From NCBI GenBank assembly GCA_013076295.1, contig RQOL01000644.1:1-64000 (forward strand): a stretch of 64,000 nucleotides of DNA, read 5' to 3'. The translations under genes and the position numbers were made by a program. The stretch is from Sanderia malayensis (lineage: Eukaryota; Cnidaria; Scyphozoa; Semaeostomeae; Pelagiidae). Each line of letters opens with the position of its first letter. Position 1 is the first letter of the stretch. Positions 22,434 through 33,951 of this stretch are shown in pieces. The notes below the pieces were generated by a model. The model was not told where the DNA came from. It ran no database searches and worked only from the letters and a program-made list of their open reading frames with translations.

Positions 22434-23515
22434 CTTAAAATCGTACAGCCTTCAATAAATCGAAAATGTATTTACGAAATACAAATATCATACAAATCAC
22501 TAACCTTGAACAAGAAGATGAATATCCTAATGCGATGCTGGAATTCGAAAGCAAGATGAAGGTTGAAGTGACGGACTGTAAAATAAAACAAACATATATA
22601 TAAAATCGAACAGCCTTCAATAAATCGAAAATGTATTTACGAAATATAAATATCATACAAATCACTAACCTTGACCAAGAAGATGAATATCCTAATGCGA
22701 TGCTGGAATTCGAAAGCAAGATGAAGGTTGAAGTGAGGGACTGTAAAATAAAACAAACATATATTTAAAATCTTACAGCCTTCAATAAATCGAAAATGTA
22801 TTTACGAAATATAAATATCATATAACCCTGACGAAGAAGATGAATATCCTAATGCGATGCTGGAATTCGAAAGCAAGATGAAGGTTGAAGTGAGGGACTG
22901 TAAAATAAAGCAAACATATATTTAAAATCTTACAGCCTTCAATAAATCGAAAATGTATTTACGAAATATAAATATCATACAAATCACTAACCTTGACCAA
23001 GAAGATGAATATCCTAATGCGATGCTGGAATTCGAAAGCAAGATGAAGGTTGAAGTGACGGACTGCAAAATAAAATATACATATATTTAAAATCGTACAG
23101 CCTTCAATAAATCGAAAATGTGTTTACGAAATATAAATATCATATAAATCACTAACCTTGACCAAGAAGATGAATATCCCGATGCGATGCTGGAATTTGA
23201 AGCCAAGATGCAGGTTGAAGTGACGGACTGGAAAGTAAAATATACATATATTTAAAAACGTACAGCCTTCAATAAATCGAAATTGCATTTAGGAAATATA
23301 AATATCATACAAATCACTAACCTTGACCAAGAAGATGAATATCCCGATGCGATGCTGGAATTTGAGGCCAAGATGAAGGTTGAAGTGACGGACTGTAAAA
23401 AATAACATACATTGCTATAGCTTCCATCAACATTAAACAAACATAGCTTTATCTTAACTAAATACATACTTAACTAACCTTGACAACGAACATGAAAATC
23501 AAAAACGGACTGAAG
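22434..23515 (-). repeat. Tandem array of six 71-nt exon-like cassettes plus one 31-nt cassette
   Basis: Units of about 165 bp repeat. On the minus strand each unit has a pyrimidine tract and acceptor (TTTTATTTTACAG type), a cassette, and a GTTAGTGATTTG donor. The cassettes are 22505-22575, 22670-22740, about 22827-22897 (altered donor), 22992-23062, 23157-23227, 23322-23392, and a short 23479-23509. Identity is high inside the cassettes and in the introns. Since 71 is not a multiple of 3, any number other than 3 or 6 changes frame. One frame of each cassette is open (TTC AAC CTT CAT pattern); the complementary plus frame (EDEYPNAMLEFESKM) is also open. The array lies about 4.3 kb upstream of the NLR start exon on the same strand, so it may be alternative 5'UTR exons of that gene. 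This last link is inference. Confidence 0.6.
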
Positions 23516-24138
23516 AATTTTAAAGGGTGAAGTCGTTTACAAAAGATGGATCATGAAAAGATTCTTTTCATAGATGCAAATTAGTTCAGTAAAGTAAGTT
23601 CCAATTGGTTAAAATCTTGCTCGCTTAGAAATCCAGGATTGTCTTTTTTACAGACTCCTTGTCATGCAAACAAACCAAACATGTCCATCCATGGAAATTG
23701 CAATTAGAACGACTCCTCATAAGGTCAGTCAAGCCTTTCATAAGAATTAAAACTAAATTGGAGATTGTTTTTGAGTGAACGTGCTGTGGCAAGCGTAGCT
23801 ACATGTCCAGTTAAATAAAAAAGCAATTAATACAATCAATGGCTTCAAGGATTGCAATTTGAAAATATGAATGCTTTTTCCATTGCTCAGAAGAATAAGA
23901 AAAATTATCAGCCGAACTATTTTTGTCGAGTTCTTTTCAATTCTAGACACTCCCTCCTGATTCTAAGGCATTCCACAAAACTTGGTAAACAGGCACTGAA
24001 ATTTGAAATCATGATCAAATTTCACTAAAATGTCGACATGCAGGCATTTTTAGAGAATTGTTGTTGTATGAAAGTAGTCAAAGTAATCGAATTAGATAGA
24101 ATTCGAATTACACGAGTTCGAACTATGCAGATTTGACT

Positions 24139-24737
24139 GTGGTGATATTGTCGCTGCGACATGCTTTTAGCTTATCTTTCCTACTTCATCTACACTACAC
24201 AATGAAAGATAACGACTTTTGTCATAACGAGTTTGAAGTCAACATCGTAGCTAATAAGATTGAAATTATTAGAAACGGAGGCATCCAGCAATTACATTGT
24301 TCATTCTTAGCAGAAAAGCAATTTAATTCCATTTATCCATTTATTCGTCTAAAATAATTAGAAAATGCCGCCACTTTTCCAGTCTTCAAGTACTAAAGCT
24401 TTGAAATCCCAACCTTTTTACTATGATGAAAGAATTATAATGGATAAATGTTGTTGCAGTTGTTATGCTTTTACCTCCTTTTGGCGTCAGCAATTGCGAA
24501 AGAGAGACCAACTTACTTTTGGCCCTTGGGTTGACAAGCAATCTAGCCCCAGAGGATATTGACCACGTCAAAGAGTTCATATGCTCAACTGCCTATTCTG
24601 GTATAATGCCTAATGACTTTGTTGAAACTAGGATTCGCATATATAAGGAACTTAAACATAAGCCTTCATTGCTATTACCTCCACCGGACCAAGACTCCGT
24701 CCACCATACGAATGGCATTATTCCAGCAATTTTATGA
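24139..24737 (+). pseudogene. Transposon ORF fragment in repeat copy 2
   Basis: After the repeated block (24140-24420) a plus-strand frame from 24465 to 24737 reads LGLTSNLAPEDIDHVKEFI, then LLLPPPDQDSVHHTN, a Pro-Asp pattern I associate with the N-terminal ORF of invertebrate DNA transposons. Frames before it (24204-24357 and 24365-24562) do not join cleanly. It ends in TGA with no second half, so I treat it as debris. Confidence 0.4.
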
Positions 24738-25368
24738 TCGATCAACTAGATTTTAAGAATTTCGGGTTGGAAAATTAAAAATTCAAAAGTACAGCCGCCA
24801 GTTTTGTTTGCGGGAGTCAATTTTCTCCTGTAAGAAATGTGCAGCGAAAGAAAAAGGAGCCTGTTTCAGAAGCGAACGAGGCATTTGGCATTGCAGATCT
24901 GCAAGCACAATGTAAAAAAGCAAGAGAGAAAAGACTACCATGAGTAAGGCGAAAATCAAAGGGAAAGAGAAATGGTTTAAAAGCAAAACAAGATAAACAA
25001 CAAGCATCGACCGACAAGCAAATCTGTTTGTGACCAATCATAAAAAGGCGCTAACGAAAATGATTCTTAGTTAAGTGAAAGCAAGGAGAGCAAATGGGAG
25101 GTCTCCGTTTTTATATCAAGTGATAGCTCATGAGACGAATGGCTGCCATAAAATATTAGTGAAGTTTTTTCGCTGAAAATTTTTCTATACACTTTAATTT
25201 ATTTTATCTTGGTTTCAGCAATGTTGATATTACCCGCTAATTTTGATGACTTATTAGCTTTTATTTTACAAGTTGATGTCTAATTGAAGAATAAATTGCT
25301 ACAGAAAAGCATTTTTAATGAGTTCTTACTAGTGGAATACAATTTACAATCATGTCTGCATGATTCTA

Positions 25369-25519
25369 ACTCGTGTAGTTCGAACTTTACCTATTTCGAA
25401 CGGAATTCTCCGTTCCTAAGGATCACTATTATATAAGTAAACCTCTACAATTCGAATATGTTGTAATTCGAACATTTTCACGCTTCCCTAGGGTGTTCAA
25501 CCTAAACAGAGTTGATTCT
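25369..25519. mobile_element. Degenerate pogo-type MITE
   Basis: TTCGAAC/GTTCGAA motifs at both ends and an internal TTTTCACGCTTCCCTAGGGT match the 20871-21053 element in inverted orientation. The ends are worn and no clear target duplication remains. Confidence 0.5.
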
Positions 25520-26121
25520 ACAACACAAGTTTCACCCCAAATTGTTAAAAAATGGATTTCTCTAAAAATCGGGGGGTAATGTCAGGAATTCAGACACCCT
25601 ACACATTATGTAAACTCAGTTTTTCAAACATTTCTTTGGCTGAAATCAACTTGAAATGCTTTCCATCAATGAGATGGTATATGTAGTTCAATATTTGTGC
25701 CAATGTTTCGGTAATATTCGAGAATTCAGGTAATTTAATTTTTTTTACCCACTGAATCGTAACATCTTCGACTGCCCATATCTCCTCAACTGTTCATGTT
25801 AAAGATAAAGTTCCTTTATATTTTTTGCATAACTCTTTATGCTCCTTCTAAATATGTATTCAGATTTACAATATAAGATAGTTGATTTTTTTCTGACCGT
25901 GACTAATTGTGCAATACTTTGATGAACGATGACGTGACCCCCGTCACTTTTTCGAAATGTCCCATCTCGGATTTCTGATCCTCTTTGCCTTGGCTTTCAT
26001 ATAAAACATTAAAATTTAAGGTTACCCTTTTTGTTAGTTTGTAGGGGATAATTCCCTGTCTAACTAGGTATAATGCACATGCTTGCTTGAATAAGAGATT
26101 GTCCATTTAAATTTACAACCT

Positions 26122-26193
26122 TTTGATGTAAAAGGTGATGGTAATTGTTTCTTCAGAGCAGTTTCATTGTTTTGGAAACTGAAAGTTTTTTAA
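26122..26193 (+). pseudogene. OTU-type protease motif fragment
   Basis: The frame reads FDVKGDGNCFFRAVSLFW, the catalytic D-G-x-C block of OTU cysteine proteases, and stops a few codons later. It resembles the OTU block in the minus gene at 57705-57891 (VKGDGTCLYRSIALFLFGD), so it is probably a remnant of a related transposon gene. No His-containing half is seen nearby. Confidence 0.55.
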
Positions 26194-26519
26194 CCTTGAT
26201 GAAACAAGATCGAAAACTGAAGTCAAAATGTTTGCTTGAGTGGTGTCAAAACAAATGTTTTTTGAATTTGCTGCGTTCAATCCTGAAAATTAAATCCAGG
26301 GTATTCAGTTTTGCTCAAGGTAAACTTTTAGGCTCGCGAGTTTGACTTTAATTTGATATTACTTTCTTCAGTTTGTGGATAATACAGTGAAATAAAAGCC
26401 ATCTGTCGCGAGTCCCCTCAAGGTTCCTTTGATGTGATTACTGGTCTCTCTTTCTATTTATTTTGATGCATATTTGATAGTTCCTTACCATAATTTCGGG
26501 TGAAAGTCCAGTTCTCTCT

Positions 26520-26720
26520 GTGTCATACGAAGCATTAGCCTCAAGTCTGAACATTACTCCAGATATCGACGAACTAGAAGAAATTGGGGATTTCGATTGG
26601 GATTTCCGCCATTTGAGCGATACTTGTGCCACTTTTCGCACTGATGACGTCATCAATTATTTTGCTGCTCTATTATCTAAGCAAAATCGCGCAAACTATA
26701 TATCATTCGAATCGCAATAA
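26520..26720 (+). pseudogene. Unassigned transposon-like ORF fragment
   Basis: A 66-codon frame contains an acidic stretch (IDELEEIGDFDWDF) and TDDVINYFAALL, which recalls the start of an Ulp1/C48-type protease (the DDxIN...LL pattern). No catalytic His-Asp-Cys follows. It lies between other transposon remnants, so it is most likely debris; the protease reading is weak. Confidence 0.25.
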
Positions 26721-26959
26721 GCAATCGATTGGTACCATTTTTATCGAGTTTCTATGTATGTAAGCGCAGCTGTGCATGTTTTTGCATACGAAAAATGGTC
26801 CTCTGTGACGTCATCAAAAAGTGCAACTTCCGGTTGAAATTTCAAAGGGCCCATCTCGGATTTGGAATCAGCATGGTCGAGTTGCTATTATTATGAAATA
26901 AAATTTAAAGTTAGGTTGAAGTTCAGATTGTTGGAGAAAATTCCCTGCCTAATAGTTAG

Positions 26960-27210
26960 GCTAAGACATTTCATTTATGGTCATGTCTTGTTAAGCCTGC
27001 AAAAACATTTGAAAATAGTATGTACATGCTTTGGCATAATGTAAAATCGTTACCGTAATGAGACTAAGTAAATTAGGTACGGTCATTTGTAATATATACT
27101 CCTCACAAACCGGGATATTGGCATTGCATATTTCTGATATGTTGATTCCTTGGGCAAATGTCCCTCCCACCCTCATTCATCCAAGAGCAGGGCTGCCAGA
27201 TTTGAAACTT
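26960..27210 (+). repeat. Dispersed repeat shared with 42040-42340
   Basis: The sequence around GGTACGGTCATTTGTAATAT through GTCCCTCCCACCCTCATTCA matches 42055-42300 over about 250 bp with small indels. The tail TTTCTCAACTTGGAAAAGTTAT occurs at both 27854 and 42311, extending the relationship across an interruption at the first site. No coding function is evident. Confidence 0.6.
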
Positions 27211-27895
27211 CAAATATGCGATTTTTTTGAAAAGATTACGTCAAATCAGGCTAACATATGCCAATTTAAAAATCCTCCACAGAGACATTGTATAGTTGCA
27301 GAGAAGATCATGTTACCCCTGTTTCTTGAGACAAGCATGTTGAAGCATATATCACCTCCGGATTAAACAAGTCTATCATTCTCTCTGTTATAACAAATTG
27401 TGTCCAGCATTTGTCCCCAAAATGCAATTTCGTGCAAATGAAGAGTATGGCCTCCAACATCCTAAGACTCATTCTATTACGTTGGTTTGTCTCAACGTTT
27501 GTTCGTAAGAGAATATTTGCTCAACCACAACGTTGCTAGTTTGGGCAGTCAAACAGAGGAGAGCATATGACGGAAGGTCTAAAAATGTTGGCTCCTTCAA
27601 GATGATTCCGTATTTAAAAAAAAAATAGGTCCAAACTGCCACTGCTTCTGTCGGAATTCCGTTCTAGAAAACCTCTTCCTCTCCCCAGTTGGTAAATAAT
27701 ATCTTTCGATATTATTCCTCGATTTCCTGCAGCCATTAGATGTTGCACCGGCAGCTACTGCAAGGTTTTACTGCATGGAGGAATTCGTTGAAAACATTCG
27801 TATCCAAAAAAATTCGCCAGTTTGAAGCCAGAAAGCAGACAAACGCCGGAATCTTTCTCAACTTGGAAAAGTTATGTTGATGATTTATTTTTGCC

Positions 27896-27925
27896 CACGC
27901 GGAAGCGCGATAGCGCTTCCGTGAG
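27896..27925. other. GC-rich hairpin
   Basis: A perfect 9-bp stem (CGGAAGCGC / GCGCTTCCG) with a GATA loop stands out in AT-rich sequence. It could be a transposon end or a small structured RNA element; nothing else supports either. Confidence 0.3.
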
Positions 27926-28327
27926 GGTTTGTAGTCCGCCGCGCAGGAAAGTTTTTCAAAGTTGTACTTGGAGATGAGTCAGCAAAATTTTACACCACTG
28001 CTTATTGTGACGTAGAACAATAAGGTGCATTGTTGTATTGTTGAAGATTTTTCAAAGAATCGAGGATTGTTATATCAGCCAATGAAAAGTGAGAATTGAG
28101 AATATCAATCAAGTGAAAAATCCAATTTTCTGAAATTTTCCAGCAGAGAACATTTCGAATTTTAAATGCTGCAGAGAACTGTTTCTGTCTACATATATAT
28201 TTGAAGCAACTTGTCAGTCATGTACAAGCTTCACATTTAGTAGAACAATTGAAATTTTTGTAAATTACATCAGCCGTTCACATGTTTTGTCATCTGGATT
28301 TGATTTGCATGATTGGCCTAGGTATCT

Positions 28328-28636
28328 TTGTTAATTCAAACTGTCAGGTCTGCAATGCCCAAATTGTCAAATTGTCAAATTGTCTCAAGGGAAATTGCTA
28401 TGACTACTTTCACACCTGCAAAAGTTCTTTTTGTAGAATTTGCTTCTGATGCCATGAACATATTAAAATTCTTTGACCATATAGTTATTCATCATTTTCG
28501 ATTTGAACTAAGAGGGGCTGCTAGGTGTTTTCATGGCCATTTAACATGTGCCACAAAGAGTAGTCTTGGTATGAACTTTATTGATGATCTTTGTGACACA
28601 ATAAAAATTTTGCAAACCACAACAGCCCTTTCATAG
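28328..28636 (+). pseudogene. Ubiquitin-hydrolase-like tail fragment of a transposon protein
   Basis: A 102-codon frame holds HHFRFELRGAARCFHGHLTC followed by MNFIDDLC. The arrangement (strand, RGxxRxxxxHxT, then a DDL block) resembles the His-containing end of USP-like domains found in large transposon proteins. The upstream Cys half is missing and the frame ends in TAG. I treat it as debris, with the family a guess from the motif. Confidence 0.35.
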
Positions 28637-28639
28637 TCT

Positions 28640-30700
28640 CCTGCATGGCTGGTTTTTTGCAATTTATGTGCAGAATAGGTATCAGTCAGCTCAAGATTCT
28701 ATGATAAAAACATTTCAAGACAATGCAGCTCACATTGACAGAAATGAAAAACATGGCTCAAAACTCAAATGGCCACTTTTGTCTGACAAAAATGCTTGTT
28801 CCCTAAAGAGGAAAATGAATGAATTTTCTGAAGATTAACAACTGTCACTACATTGTAATATTAAAATCCAAAAGTTATCATCTTAAAATGTAAACAAACA
28901 GCATGTTGGCAAAAAGGATAGGTCATCAGGTAAAAGGAATAGGCTGCCTTACCACAGAAAATACTACCAGGAGAAAAAGATGACTACAAGAAAGCCTCGA
29001 GTTATTATTCAAACTGACAAGAGCAAGTCGCAAAGTTTATTCAAAACCAACAAGCAAATTTTCAAAGACAATAAGTTAAAGAACACTACATCAACACATT
29101 GCAAATCCTCAAATGAATTTTCAACAGAGTGCTTCAATAGATGTGACACGGCCCTGCATGTCACATCAGGAACAATGGCTTTCCTTTGTCCCAAAGCTGG
29201 TAGTTCACAAAAAAATTTGCACCATTTTTGTCGGACAATGGCAAACTTTCAAGAACAGCATTTGTGATTGGTTAATGAAACAATGCTACAGTATGAACAC
29301 TAACCACAACCCTACCACAACCTTTGTATTTTATGTGAATCAATTGTTCCCAAGAACCAATCAGGAATAGCTCATTTTGAAAGTTAAGCAATACTATCTT
29401 TGTTCCAAAACTGGTCGTTTTTTATGGCAAGTTCCCGCGGTTATGTTTGTTGAGTTTCGCGGAATATTTTCAACATGATGTATCACTGGGGATCTTTCTC
29501 CCAAAACTGGTAGTTTCGATCAACTATTGTTTCTGAAAGCAACTGGCAATTGTACCTATGGAAGTACAAATATTCCAAAACCGGTTGGCGGACAAAGGTA
29601 GAACCCAGTGGTAGAACCGCTTATGCCAAACACGGGGTGAAATATTTTACAGTACTTGCCGTTACCCTGCTTTTCTTCTCATTTCTGCGTTTGAAACGTG
29701 GGCATTGAATAGCAGCAGCTATTTCTAGTTTTAAACCGATTGACGACCTGCGTAAAAAATACTGTGGCGAAGCTCTATTTTGAAATGACGACATTGATGA
29801 TCAACTTGAAAACGACTATGTTGAAGTTCTGCAGAACAGTTCATTACTTGACCTGACAACCACAATATTCAATAATTGCGACCAAAAGCTGTATTAATTG
29901 TTTCCATAACTATTAACATACACTCTTTTTTATAAGAACACACTTTATAAGAAGACTCAAGGTGATTTTTCGATTTTCTCACTCCAACAAAACAAAACCA
30001 AGCAAATTCTAAACAAAATTGCACTGCACTGTGTGTAGTTTCCCTTATAGCATTCGAGCCTCAAATTATAAAAAAATTAAGAACATCGAGCCTCGGCAAA
30101 AATTATCTGCTTTTATAAAAAAAGAGTGTAATTTGCTTGTTGAGGATGTTGCTTTTTTCTAAAATGTAGACTCAGCTTCAATTGATTGCTCTATTGTTCG
30201 TACAAAGCTGTGACCTTTACAGAGAGCGGGCTTTAAAAAGTTAGTGGCATCCAGTGCTTGACCTCTACCAACGTTTTACCGTTCTTACTTGGCCGGAACG
30301 TTGTTTTCGCTAATCATTCCATAATTTTGTTTCAACTTTTTGAAGGCTGAATTAATTTACTAGTTACAGTTGAACCTCGTGTAAATCAGTTCTAATAAGG
30401 GCTTTTAAAGTCAAATGCTGTAGTTCTTAGATAAAGTTTTGCAGAAAGTAATACGATGTGAAAAATATTGCCAATGTAGTTACCCCGGCCAGAATTTTCA
30501 TTTTGCATTGTTTATCAATAGGCCATATGGCCCTTCTTGCGGTGAAAGGATGAACTACCTTTGACCATGTGGTAAATAACATAAATTTTTATTGTGTTTC
30601 GGCAAGCGGGATAATTATTTTCATATAATTTTCAATTTTTTTGTTTGACTTTTCAAGGTGGTTTTATTTTGTAACGAAAGAGCGTAAGTTTCTCACACAA
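28640..30700. other. Stretch without a supported gene
   Basis: Only short frames occur. The 29190-29590 part contains the near-repeat TCCCAAAACTGGTAGTTTCG and variants four times (about 29189, 29402, 29491, 29574), spaced irregularly. No exon with splice context was found. Confidence 0.4.
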
Positions 30701-30708
30701 TTTTTTCA

Positions 30709-30727
30709 TACCGGGTGTCCCAAAAGC
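30709..30727 (+). repeat. Solo transposon end TACCGGGTGTCCCAAAA
   Basis: The same end-like sequence occurs at 37213-37231 in the same orientation. This is a common terminal repeat type of invertebrate DNA transposons. I find no inverted partner near either copy. Confidence 0.4.
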
Positions 30728-31487
30728 GAAGTTGCTTGCAGTGCTATTTCTCAAAACTCAAGTGCCCCAAAAATAAAAATTAAGAAATAAAATAATAAAT
30801 TTATTTAAAAAAATAAATTTATGTTGATGATCTATTTGGAATTCTTTACATTGATGATCAATTTGAAAATAACTATAATCGTTCGCCTAGTCATTCACTA
30901 AGTAACTGCTAAAAATCAACCCTCTTTGTTTCATGCATAAGCTTTTACATGTGACCTCAGGTTTTCCGGTTTCTTACGCTCGTAACAAAAGGCCATCCCA
31001 TGGAAGGATTTGTCTGGAGCGTACAGGGACAATCATCCCTCTTGCCTACATAAATCTGATAGATCTCTTCATTTTACCTTTCTTCTTTCTAGCTTCTTCT
31101 GGCGTTACTGGTTAACCAACAGCCATGGAACTGGTAGGCTCCATGAAACTATAATCTCTTTTGCGGAAAAGTTGATGACTTTGGTTTTTTCTATCTTGTA
31201 ATTTTAGATTTGCAAAGAAGAACCCTGATGACTATAAATTTGCCTGGCATGTTTTTATATTGAAATATCTGGCTGATCCTGTGGCTCAAGCTATCGAGGA
31301 AGCGTTTTCCAGTTTTTCTCCTTGTCAGACTTCTTATTGCAACAAATTTGTAGTGCATATTTGTATTCGCCTATAAGGTATGGTATCTATTTGTTTAATC
31401 ACATCCAACATTTCAGGCGATGCTCAGAGATGTTCAGTATTGCTGAGCTTCTTGTGGTATAATTTTAAAGCTTTTCCATTTAAAATA

Positions 31488-32461
31488 CAGTCAACTCTGT
31501 CTAATTCGAACTCGTGTAATTCGAACTTTTACTAATTCGAAGCAAATTCTGTTGTCCCTTGAAAAATTCCTAACAAACCCTTATAAAAAAACCTCTATAA
31601 TTCGAACCTCTGTAATTCGAACTTTCTGTAATTCGACCATTTATTTTTGTCCCTTCAAAGAAAAAACCTCTGTAATTCGAACTTTGTGTTAATCTCAGTT
31701 AATTACCTGATGACAGAACTTCTTTTTTTGCTCTTGTCTCTGGCAAGCCTATTGAACCTTGCGTCATTGGGCAAATTGACGCAAATTGACTTACTGGGAC
31801 TTAGTACGGGATGCCAGACAGTGATTTTTACGACCCAGCTTAAGCGTGGCACTTTCTAGAAGTTAGATTCGATCAGTCGAACTTTATCAATGGAACTAAT
31901 TAAAGTACCCAAACCTGTCAAGCTCATTCAAGATGCAGAGGAGGTATTAAGGCCAATATAAACGAAATTTCAATTCCCTTCGATGCTGAACTGCCGGTTA
32001 TTGTTACACAAAATTGGAGCGTTCTATTTCATGAAAAAGGTTATCACGTGTGTGTACCAAAGTGTATGAAGACCTGTATAATTATTAAAGCTTTAGAAGC
32101 TAAAAGACAACCAGAGAACCCAGCGGATAAATATGCCGTGGGTGTGCTCAAAGATGACAAAGTTTGGGGCACTTAGACAAAGGCAGTAATGGAGGCTTTG
32201 CAAAACAATTTTCCATGTTGTGACGTAATCCATATATTTTTGTTTTCTATTATAATAATTAATAAACTGTTTTGCTTCTTTAAAATGCCTTTAGTTCATA
32301 ACAATGGTCATAAAAATATAGTTTATGGCCATAAAACGGAGATATGGGGGTAACTAGGGGTAAAATATGGCACTTACGTGAAAACTCGTATAATTCGAAC
32401 TTTCTATAATTCGAACAAATTTGGATTCCCCCATAGAGTTCGAATTAGACAGAGTTGACTG
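31488..32461. mobile_element. 974-bp pogo-type element with a captured or residual HIRAN-like frame
   Basis: The ends CAGTCAACTCTGTCTAATTC are perfect inverted repeats flanked by TA. Inside, TTCGAAC/AATTCGAA motifs repeat near both ends. Between about 32010 and 32180 the plus strand reads YHVCVPKC and EAKRQPENPADKYAVGVLKD, which resembles the N-x-x-D-x-x-A-V core of HIRAN-like domains; it stops at TAG after VWGT. There is no transposase, so it is non-autonomous. Confidence 0.7.
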
Positions 32462-32463
32462 TA

Positions 32464-33919
32464 AGAGTGTGTTGTTTGTATCATTTAATAATAAATTATA
32501 AGGTATATAAATTTATTGAAGGACGTTTCAAGATTTGGGTGAAGAAATACTATGAAGATCATTTTTCCGCCAGCGTTGCAGGTTTACTTTTTGTGTGAAA
32601 GGTGGCTAAAAGTATCTCAACTTTGCGGCCGCGCCTCTGGTAATTAAAGCAAGACTCACATGTTAATTTTGCAAAGCAAAGCGTTTTTGGAACGTTTCTA
32701 TCAGCAAGAGTTTACATGGGGTTTCACTGTTACTAGCAAATTAATTTAGGCTTCAAAGGGTCAACATGCAAGGCCCGGTACCAAAAAACTAAAGTCAGAT
32801 GAACCTGTCAGGATTACAGAGCTGGAAGTCAAACTTTCAGGTAAACGTCACAAACATTTTACCGTTATATTCGGCAGTCTTGTCATCCGTGAAATAGGTC
32901 ATGCTTCAGCATAAACAAGCCCAAGCCCAATTAATATATTTTTGGCCCGATCTGCACTCAGTTGCAATATACACAGCCTTGAAGCAAGACAGCTTTTTGT
33001 CTGAATTCAAGTACAGGCTCAGCAGCAAGTGTTGGTGACAGACAAAGATGAAGTTTCTTTTGTTTTTTCCGTAAGTTTCTTTTTGTCAGTAGGTTTAATA
33101 AATCGCGACACAAACAATTCATAATCACACCTCTATCTTAATTTAATCTTCAATTGTAGGGTTTTGTGAAACTCAAACATTTCACACTGTTCAGAAGCTT
33201 TTAGCTTTTACATGTTGTAGGGCGTATTTTAATGTCGAACGTAATTTGGTGGAACATTGTCCGCTAACTCAAATTCTAAGAATTTCTTCACAAAATAATT
33301 CACGAAATTTATTGTCTTTTCATTTTTGTAAATTTTATTCAATTTGGTTAGAAGAAAACAAATGTGATCAACCAATCAAGATTTGAAACCTGTGCTTTTG
33401 TGCTCTGCTTTGCAACGTAATATGTTATATTTGGAAAGAAGTAAAAACTCTTCAATTAGACATTTCGTCAAGTATTTTCTAAAACATCATCCACACAATT
33501 CGCACCTGTCAAGGTCACATGATTAAAAGTAAATTTTCAGGTTTAAAACTACAAACAATTTACTGCTTTACTAAGACTTCTTGTCATCGATAACAAGATC
33601 TTGGTTTTACCATCAACAAATGCATTCAATTCACTTTTTTGACCATTGTATACTCAGTTTTCATCAGCTGTGTCATTCATAACTTTGGATTTTTCTTAAC
33701 TTTGAATTCTCATCAGTTGTGCCATTCATAACTCTGCTTTCCTTGGTATTTATTATTTTTATATATTCATGCATCAATGATTAAACTACAAAATTGATTA
33801 CGACGATCTCTACATCATTCGTTCGTTTGTTCGTCTCTCGGTACATGTTGAATGCGCAAGAGGCTCGCAATACCGCTGCAGTGGGTGAGATTTCATGCTC
33901 ACCATTTCACGCGTCTATG
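32464..33919. other. Stretch without a supported gene
   Basis: AT-rich sequence with no coding frame beyond short chance ones. A near-duplicate pair (TCATCAGCTGTGTCATTCATAACT at about 33661 and TCATCAGTTGTGCCATTCATAACT at about 33710) indicates a small tandem duplication. Confidence 0.4.
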
Positions 33920-33951
33920 GTTTTCTCCATAGAGATAGGATATAAGATAAT

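Noticed and set aside
22435..22719. Secreted peptide gene read through the repeats on the minus strand
   Set aside because: The long frame depends on reading through splice-like borders, has Ser-rich repeat composition, and breaks in other units.
22434..23515. CRISPR-like array
   Set aside because: The spacing is regular, but the spacers are also repeated and the genome is animal. The units are exon-like.
24783..25041. Two minus-strand hydrophobic frames
   Set aside because: Low-complexity hydrophobic runs in overlapping frames with no family motif or exon borders.
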